Positions 6,483 through 10,397 of a stretch of 10,397 nt of DNA are shown piece by piece. A program made the translations under genes and the position numbers. Origin of the DNA: Bacteroidales bacterium (GTDB taxonomy: Bacteria > Bacteroidota > Bacteroidia > Bacteroidales > UBA932); the NCBI GenBank assembly GCA_017472115.1, contig JAFUQW010000039.1:1-10397 (forward strand). The letters run 5' to 3'. The notes under the pieces were generated by a model. The model was given only the letters and a program-made list of their open reading frames with translations, did not search any database and was not told where the DNA came from. Every line of letters starts with the position of its first letter. Position 1 is the stretch's first letter.

Positions 6483-6959
6483 CTAATCTTCCAGTACACA
6501 TCCTGTGAAGAAGAAGTCGGATGCAGCCTTTTCCTTCGAGAAGCAGTAATATGTCATTTCACATGAGGAGCATACTTCACCGTTGTGGCTGAGAGTAGCT
6601 TCTATGAATGCAAAATTACGTTTCATTTCCTTGAGATGGGCTCTGAGTTCAATTCTTACGTCCTCACCGGTAGGCACGGGATGACGATATTTCATTGTCA
6701 GTTGCGTGGTCATGCCTGCTGTCTGGAGTTTCCTGTTCACAAGCCAGCCGCCAAGTTCATCCATCAGGGTAGCCTGGATCCCGCCGTGAAGGGTCTTGAG
6801 CCATCCCTGGTAATTGTCTCCTGAATTCCAGAAGCACACTATGTCGTCACCATCCTCATAAAATTCCATCTTGAGGCCGCAAGGATTCTGCGGACAGCAT
6901 GCAAAGCAGTTGTAGCCCTGCTCTTCCAGTCCGAGATACGGGTTTCTGATCTTTTTCAT
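6483..6959 (-). CDS. PaaI-type hotdog thioesterase
   Basis: A 158-residue single-domain hotdog protein of the PaaI/4HBT thioesterase superfamily, expected to hydrolyse an acyl-CoA or acyl-ACP thioester in the cytosol. The hallmark HGGIQATLMDELGGWLV (58-74) has the catalytic-loop HGG and the acidic pair D67/E68. The segment KYRHPVPTGEDV (about 90-101) is also family-typical. Unusually, the N-terminus carries a Cys cluster (C18, C21, C22, C27 in NCFACCPQNPCGL), whose role is unknown. The ATG at 6959 is preferred; the next upstream in-frame codon is a TTG inside a repeat. It lies downstream of the XRE regulator gene with a 108-bp palindromic element between them, and no clear promoter of its own was found. 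The substrate is unknown. Confidence 0.82.
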   Translation of the reverse strand: MKKIRNPYLGLEEQGYNCFACCPQNPCGLKMEFYEDGDDIVCFWNSGDNYQGWLKTLHGGIQATLMDELGGWLVNRKLQTAGMTTQLTMKYRHPVPTGEDVRIELRAHLKEMKRNFAFIEATLSHNGEVCSSCEMTYYCFSKEKAASDFFFTGCVLED

Positions 6960-6977
6960 AATTAAAATCGTTTTTAT

Positions 6978-7085
6978 GTGCTCCAAGGTCGTTTTGGTGG
7001 ACCTTGAAGCACATTGATTATCACTACAACACCATGTGGGGCATATCGGTGTGTCTTAAGGTCAGACAAAACGACCTTGGAGCAC
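6978..7085. repeat. 108-bp palindromic element, copy A
   Basis: The element opens GTGCTCCAAGGTCGTTTTG and closes with the exact reverse complement, a perfect 19-bp terminal inverted repeat. The left 35 bases are themselves a hairpin, with GTGCTCCAAGGTC facing GACCTTGAAGCAC. The right end carries a decayed copy of the motif (GTGTGTCTTAAGGTC) facing an intact inverted copy. It is gap-free against copy B at 8928, with 86 of 108 identical positions by manual alignment, and is in the same orientation. It lies between the XRE stop (10 bp away) and the thioesterase start (18 bp away). No obvious target-site duplication was seen. Confidence 0.9.
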
Positions 7086-7095
7086 ACACTTATGG

Positions 7096-7296
7096 TCAAT
7101 CATCATCCTCCAACAGGAAGATTTCATCAGCATGTCTTCCGAAATACCTGGCGATCTTCAGTGCGACAACAATCGAGGGCATATAGCGGCCGGTCTCAAT
7201 AAAGTTGACGGTCTGTCTTGAGACACCTACAGCATCGGCCAGTTCCTGCTGGGTTATATTCTTGATGGCTCTTTCTACCTTGACGCTATTCTTCAT
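7096..7296 (-). CDS. Small XRE-family helix-turn-helix regulator
   Basis: A 66-residue single-domain DNA-binding protein of the Xre/Cro type. The helix-turn-helix is QQELADAVGVSRQTVNFIETG (about 16-36), preceded by a basic N-terminus and followed by PSIVVALKIARYFG and the acidic tail LLEDDD. This is the compact autorepressor-like class often encoded next to a small membrane protein. Its ATG lies inside the last codons of the upstream membrane gene (11-bp overlap). It has a strong Shine-Dalgarno AGGAGG 7 nt before it, so translation is probably coupled and directly initiated. Likely targets include its own operon promoter, where a palindrome is visible at 7787-7803; this is inference. Confidence 0.9.
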   Translation of the reverse strand: MKNSVKVERAIKNITQQELADAVGVSRQTVNFIETGRYMPSIVVALKIARYFGRHADEIFLLEDDD

Positions 7297-7759
7297 TCTG
7301 TAACCTCCTGATCTTTATCATTTCATAATTGAACTTGCAGATATACAGGATGAAGCATACGAAAACCGATGCGAATGCAAAATACATGAACGCGAAGTCA
7401 TAGACAAAGAGAATGGCAATCAGCATCACGATGGCGGTACACCAGAAACTCCAGACAAAAGACTGCATTCTTACTGCGGCCGTCATTTCATCTTCGTCCC
7501 TTTCTTTTGATAAGGCCAGAAAGACCAGAGAAATCAGAAGGCCGAGCATGCAGATCTCATTGACAGGGTCAGTCACTGTCATTCCGAACCATTGACTCGT
7601 GGCCATGAGATCCAAGGTCAGCAATGCCGGCACTTTGACTGAAAGCCACTCACATTCCCCCGGTCCCAGCAGAAGCCAGACACAGGTTGCCAGAAACGGG
7701 ACAAACATAGCCATACCTATCTTTTTGAAAGCATGAGGAAGAAGATAATTCTTTTTCAT
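7286..7759 (-). CDS. Four-helix membrane protein paired with the XRE regulator
   Basis: A 157-residue integral membrane protein of unknown function. It opens MKKNYLLPHAFKKIG and has hydrophobic segments at about 13-32, 66-84, 100-120 and 122-142. A conserved-looking acidic loop, SKERDEDEMTAAVR (84-97), separates helices 2 and 3 and is probably cytoplasmic. I recognise the combination of LLPH..KKIG, SKERDEDE and a following XRE gene as a recurrent Bacteroidota pair, but know no established function. The ATG at 7759 is chosen over an in-frame TTG at 7768. The gene overlaps the XRE start by 11 bp and is preceded by a consensus promoter at 7823-7852. A role in signal relay to, or control by, the XRE protein is inference only. 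Confidence 0.75.
   Translation of the reverse strand: MKKNYLLPHAFKKIGMAMFVPFLATCVWLLLGPGECEWLSVKVPALLTLDLMATSQWFGMTVTDPVNEICMLGLLISLVFLALSKERDEDEMTAAVRMQSFVWSFWCTAIVMLIAILFVYDFAFMYFAFASVFVCFILYICKFNYEMIKIRRLQNEE
7304..7309 (-). promoter_or_regulatory. Strong Shine-Dalgarno of the XRE gene
   Basis: AGGAGG on the minus strand lies 7 nt from the ATG at 7296. Such a full match is unusual in this phylum, where most genes lack one. It lies inside the membrane-protein coding region. Confidence 0.7.
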
Positions 7760-7786
7760 AATGTGCAAATTTAGAAATTAAACATG

Positions 7787-7803
7787 GGAGTCGCTACGAC
7801 TCC
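7787..7803. promoter_or_regulatory. Candidate operator or leader hairpin
   Basis: GGAGTCG-CTA-CGACTCC is a perfect 7-bp inverted repeat around 3 bases. It lies just downstream of the promoter at 7823-7852 and upstream of the membrane-protein/XRE operon. Its size suits a small dimeric XRE repressor. It could equally be an RNA hairpin in the leader. Confidence 0.45.
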
Positions 7804-7822
7804 TTGTATGGAATTCCGGCAG

Positions 7823-7852
7823 CAAAGTTAAATATATTTTTCCAAATGTCAA
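7823..7852 (-). promoter_or_regulatory. Bacteroidetes promoter of the membrane-protein/XRE operon
   Basis: On the minus strand TTG (7850-7852), 19 nt and TAACTTTG (7823-7830) fit the consensus. This gives a leader of roughly 55-60 nt. A second TAAATTTG (7766-7773) lies only 6 nt from the start codon without a good -33 element, and is less likely to be used. Confidence 0.65.
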
Positions 7853-7883
7853 GCTTATTTAACATTTTGTTTAATTTATCTGA

Positions 7884-7996
7884 CATAAAATAATTTTTTA
7901 TGCGTTTAAAATTAATTTTATAGTCTATAAAATTTGTTTAAAACCTATAGAAACAGAAAAAGTTGAAGAATCTTTTTTATGATCTGCCGGATCATA
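7884..7996. other. AT-rich palindrome cluster upstream of the RAYT gene
   Basis: Three inverted repeats occur in the 262-bp gap before the transposase. CATAAAA/TTTTATG is at 7884-7902. A 21-bp palindrome with arms AATTTTATAG and CTATAAAATT around a single T is at 7914-7934, and extends imperfectly to about 7904-7945. TATGATC/GATCATA around TGCCG is at 7978-7996. The stretch is far richer in A and T than its neighbours. No exact TAnnTTTG promoter for the transposase was found; TATTTTCG near 8010 is one base off. Confidence 0.55.
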
Positions 7997-8021
7997 TTCA
8001 ATAAGTATCTATTTTCGGTCC

Positions 8022-8924
8022 ATGAAAAACATAGACTTAAAAGACTTATTCAGCGGGAACTGCTACCATATCTGCACAAACGGCCAGGAAACACCGACTA
8101 TCATTATGGACGATGAAGATTTCATGACAGCCCATAATTACCTTGCATTGGCCGGATGGAAAACCGGTGTGCCTGTTCTGGCTTATACGATTATGTCCAA
8201 TCATGTACATATTCTTGTTGTCTGCAAAAACAGGGAGCAGGCCCTAAGGAATATCAGATTGTTCAAAAGACTTTATTCCACTCACCTTCTCAACAAATAC
8301 GGCATTTCAAATGGACTAAAAGGTATTGAAGACAGCATATCACTGATAGACTCTATTTCATATTTCAGGAACTGTACAGCATACATATTAAGGAATGCAT
8401 TGTGCGCCAGGGTCTGCAGAAGGGTAGAAGATTATCCGTGGAGCAGTTACTCATGCTACTTCAACCCATATATGAGCGACGATGCAATAAGGATAAACGA
8501 CATGGGCGAGCGCAAGAAGAGAAATACCCTTAAGACACGGATGGATCTGTCACAATGCCCTTACCTCGTAAACACCAAAGGAATGATTGAAGCTAAATCA
8601 TTTGTCAGATATGATATAGTGGAGAAGGCTTTCTTCAATTCCGGAAAATTCCTGCTGGCATGTCTCGGAACCTGCAACGACGCATTGATGGAATACGAGA
8701 TGACATGCAAGCCACTTGTCCGCGTCAATGACACAGAACTCCTTGAAGTCATCGGAAAACTGGCTGAGAAAAAATTCAGAGGAAAACCTATCTCACAACT
8801 ATCGCAATCCGAAAAATGCGCCATAATCAAGAATATCTATTTCAACAACAGGACATCGATTCCTCAGTTGAGCAGAATTTTAGGGCTGTCCAAAGAGATC
8901 ATCAGACTGACTCTTAGTACATAA
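8022..8924 (+). CDS. REP-associated tyrosine transposase (RAYT)
   Basis: A 300-residue single-strand DNA endonuclease-like protein of the IS200/Y1 HUH superfamily, in the RAYT (TnpA-REP) branch. The N-terminal block NCYHICTNGQETP (13-25) is the RAYT signature, followed by the metal-binding HVH (61-63) in IMSNHVHILV. A basic helix FKRLYSTHLLNKYG (81-94) is next. The predicted nucleophile is Y121 in YILRNALCARV, and EDYPWSSYSCYF (136-147) is family-typical. The usual NPV after the tyrosine helix is NAL here. The C-terminal third ends in a possible helix-turn-helix, PQLSRILGLSKEIIRL (281-296). A 108-bp palindromic element starts 3 bp after the stop, and a second lies upstream at 6978. RAYTs act on palindromic REP sequences, so these are plausible substrates. 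No IS200-type transposon ends were recognised around the gene. Confidence 0.85.
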   Translation: MKNIDLKDLFSGNCYHICTNGQETPTIIMDDEDFMTAHNYLALAGWKTGVPVLAYTIMSNHVHILVVCKNREQALRNIRLFKRLYSTHLLNKYGISNGLKGIEDSISLIDSISYFRNCTAYILRNALCARVCRRVEDYPWSSYSCYFNPYMSDDAIRINDMGERKKRNTLKTRMDLSQCPYLVNTKGMIEAKSFVRYDIVEKAFFNSGKFLLACLGTCNDALMEYEMTCKPLVRVNDTELLEVIGKLAEKKFRGKPISQLSQSEKCAIIKNIYFNNRTSIPQLSRILGLSKEIIRLTLST

Positions 8925-8927
8925 AAT

Positions 8928-9035
8928 GTGCTCCAAGGTCATTTTGGGGAACCTTGGAGCACGCTTATCATCATCATAACGTCATATGAGGCATACCTGT
9001 GTGCCTGAAGGTCGGATAAAATGACCTTGGAGCAC
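8928..9035. repeat. 108-bp palindromic element, copy B
   Basis: Same length, orientation and structure as copy A. It opens GTGCTCCAAGGTCATTTT and closes with its exact reverse complement (18-bp terminal inverted repeat). Position 14/95 is A-T here and G-C in copy A, a compensatory change that keeps the outer stem. The inner left hairpin pairs GTGCTCCAAGGTC with AACCTTGGAGCAC. It begins 3 bp after the RAYT stop and ends 20 bp before the prfA stop. It fills the convergent gap and may also act as a transcript end. Confidence 0.9.
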
Positions 9036-9055
9036 GCTAACCTGTGGATATCGGA

Positions 9056-10138
9056 TTATTCCGCTGCCTTGAGACGCTCGGCGTTCTCTGCAATCTGGAG
9101 CTGGTCGATCACATCCTGGATGGCACCGTCCATGAATACAGGAAGGTTGTACATCGTGTAGTTGATGCGATGGTCGGTGACACGTGACTGAGGATAGTTG
9201 TAGGTACGGATCTTTGCCGAACGGTCACCACCTGCGACCATTGTCTTTCTCTTTGCTGAGATTTCAGCAAGATACTTCTCATACTCCATGTTGTAGAGAC
9301 GTGTACGGAGTTCCTGAAGAGCCTTGTCGAAGTTCTTGAGCTGCGACTTCTCGTCCTGACACTGTACTACGAGACCGGTCGGGATGTGAGTAAGGCGGAT
9401 TGCCGAGTAAGTCGTGTTCACCGACTGGCCTCCCGGACCTGACGAGCAGAAGGTATCCTTGCGGATATCGTTCATATTGAGCTCGATATCGAACTCGTCA
9501 GCTTCAGGAAGCACGGCAACCGAAGCGGCTGAAGTATGTACTCGGCCCTGAGTCTCGGTCTGAGGCACTCGCTGCACGCGATGCACTCCGGACTCATACT
9601 TGAGTACTCCATAGACTCCGTCACCTGAAACCTTGCAGACGATTTCCTTGAAACCGCCAGCCGCACCCTCGGCCTGGCTTGTGACTTCGAGCCTCCATCC
9701 GCGTGTCTCGACGAACTTCGAGTACATACGGAAAAGGTCGCCCGCAAAGATGGCAGCCTCATCACCACCTGAACCGCCACGGATCTCGAGGATGGCATTC
9801 TTGCTGTCCTGTGGGTCTGCAGGAATAAGGAGGATCTTGATCTTCTCCTCCCACTCGGGAAGCTTAGGCTCGATCTCCGCGATCTCCTCCTTTGCCATTT
9901 CCCTGAGGTCTTCATCCTTCTCGGTAGCAAGGATTTCCTTGGCCATCTCGTAATTCTCGAGAATCTTCTTGAACTCGTTTCCCGCCTCGATGATAGGAGT
10001 CAGTTCCTTGTACTCCTTGTTGAGCTGGACGAATTTCTTCATATCCCCGATAACTTCAGGATCTGCAAGCTGATTCTGAAGTGCCTCGTATTTCTCCTGA
10101 AGGCCTAAAACCTTCTCCAAAAGTGAATTGTCTGCCAT
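9056..10138 (-). CDS. prfA: Peptide chain release factor 1
   Basis: Class I release factor that reads UAA and UAG stop codons and triggers peptidyl-tRNA hydrolysis on the ribosome. The 360-residue length equals E. coli RF1. The catalytic GGQ is at 236-238 in SSGPGGQSVNTT; its Gln is the residue that PrmC methylates in other bacteria. The codon-recognition tripeptide is PQT (192-194), a PxT motif typical of RF1, where RF2 would have SPF. The N-terminal domain is acidic and helical, and the block EIRGGSGGDEAAIFAGDLFRMY (118-139) is intact. No frameshift site is present, as expected for RF1. The start is the ATG at 10138, giving MADNSLLEK. The gene is convergent with the RAYT gene and has a long leader containing a hairpin repeat. 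Confidence 0.97.
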   Translation of the reverse strand: MADNSLLEKVLGLQEKYEALQNQLADPEVIGDMKKFVQLNKEYKELTPIIEAGNEFKKILENYEMAKEILATEKDEDLREMAKEEIAEIEPKLPEWEEKIKILLIPADPQDSKNAILEIRGGSGGDEAAIFAGDLFRMYSKFVETRGWRLEVTSQAEGAAGGFKEIVCKVSGDGVYGVLKYESGVHRVQRVPQTETQGRVHTSAASVAVLPEADEFDIELNMNDIRKDTFCSSGPGGQSVNTTYSAIRLTHIPTGLVVQCQDEKSQLKNFDKALQELRTRLYNMEYEKYLAEISAKRKTMVAGGDRSAKIRTYNYPQSRVTDHRINYTMYNLPVFMDGAIQDVIDQLQIAENAERLKAAE

Positions 10139-10205
10139 ATATGGTATTTCTTAATTTTCTTTGGTAATGATATATCTGTTTGCACTTCAGAAATCATCCA
10201 TTCAT

Positions 10206-10269
10206 TGTCATGCTGAACGAAGTGAAGCATCTTTACAATAAAGATTCTTCGCTGACGCTCAGAATGACA
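10206..10269. repeat. Imperfect hairpin repeat in the prfA leader
   Basis: The left arm starts TGTCATGCTGAACGAAG and the right arm ends GACGCTCAGAATGACA. The tip ATCTTTA-CAA-TAAAGAT is perfectly paired. With one bulge and a few mismatches the whole 64 nt folds as a single hairpin. The right arm belongs to the same dispersed family as the half-elements at 4310-4337 and 10357-10394. Such elements are common between genes and generate false open reading frames. Confidence 0.85.
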
Positions 10270-10317
10270 GTTAGTGTAATCATTTATATCGTTACCTTTT
10301 CTTTTTATGCAATCGTG

Positions 10318-10325
10318 CAAAGATA
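10318..10325 (-). promoter_or_regulatory. Candidate -7 box for prfA
   Basis: The minus strand reads TATCTTTG, an exact TAnnTTTG match, but no clear -33 element lies at the usual distance. If used, the prfA leader would be about 170 nt and include the hairpin at 10206-10269. Confidence 0.4.
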
Positions 10326-10356
10326 GTAAAAAAATCTTATGCATGAATAGTTCGGG

Positions 10357-10394
10357 GATTCTTCGGCTACGCTTCGCTTCGCTCAGAATGACAG
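10357..10394. repeat. Half-element of the TCAGRATGACAG repeat family
   Basis: The segment begins GATTCTTCGGCTACG and ends CGCTCAGAATGACAG. It resembles the right arm of the hairpin at 10206-10269 but has an enlarged middle containing two TTCGC units. It may continue past the window edge, so its partner arm is not visible. Confidence 0.7.
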
Positions 10395-10397
10395 AAG

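Noticed and set aside
7612..7619. Extra CCAAGGTC, resembling the 108-bp element motif
   Set aside because: It is an isolated 8-mer inside the membrane-protein coding region with no inverted partner; chance is sufficient.
8022..9035. A complete IS200/IS605 insertion sequence
   Set aside because: No TnpB, no typical IS200 subterminal ends and no boundary on the left side of the gene; the N-terminal motif and downstream palindrome fit a domesticated RAYT better.
10105..10344. Minus-strand open frame of 79 codons covering the prfA leader
   Set aside because: It is a translation of the dispersed hairpin repeat (the familiar CHSERQRRI and LHFVQHD strings), overlaps the prfA start and promoter region, and has no supporting context.

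Overview
The window reads as Bacteroidota chromosome, most likely order Bacteroidales. Three things point there: repeated TAnnTTTG -7 promoter boxes, several with TTG/TTTG 19-20 bp upstream; a DUF4293 membrane protein, a family typical of this phylum; and gene starts that mostly lack a Shine-Dalgarno. No rRNA, tRNA, CRISPR array or prophage was seen.

Layout, left to right. (1) 1-127: the 3' end of an unidentified plus-strand gene, running into a hairpin terminator shared with the convergent uridine phosphorylase (167-1036, minus). (2) 1037-1117: a divergent promoter region feeding the phosphorylase and a small DUF4293 protein (1118-1546, plus), then a bidirectional terminator. (3) 1595-5375, minus: a compact type II fatty acid synthesis block transcribed fabH-fabK-fabF-fabZ. 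It covers initiation, enoyl reduction, elongation condensation and dehydration, but has no acpP, fabD, fabG or acc genes. A 45-bp tandem repeat and a canonical promoter lie between fabH and fabK, so fabKFZ may be transcribed separately. (4) 5557-6447, plus: a membrane-anchored LytTR regulator, divergent from fabH, ending in a terminator shared with (5). (5) 6483-7759, minus: a membrane protein and small XRE regulator that overlap and look translationally coupled, followed by a PaaI-type thioesterase. (6) 8022-8924, plus: a REP-associated tyrosine transposase (RAYT, HUH superfamily) in an AT-rich setting. (7) 9056-10138, minus: prfA (release factor 1), with a leader holding a long hairpin repeat.

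The most interesting signal is a pair of 108-bp palindromic elements, 6978-7085 and 8928-9035. They have equal length, the same orientation and about 80% identity (86/108 by my manual alignment). Both begin GTGCTCCAAGGTC and end with its reverse complement. Each can fold as one long hairpin or as two shorter ones, and one outer base pair differs between copies in a compensatory way (G-C versus A-T). One copy starts 3 bp after the RAYT stop codon. This looks like a Bacteroidales counterpart of a REP/BIME element with its RAYT. A second, unrelated repeat family (ending in TCAGRATGACAG) occurs at 4310-4427, 10206-10269 and 10357-10394.
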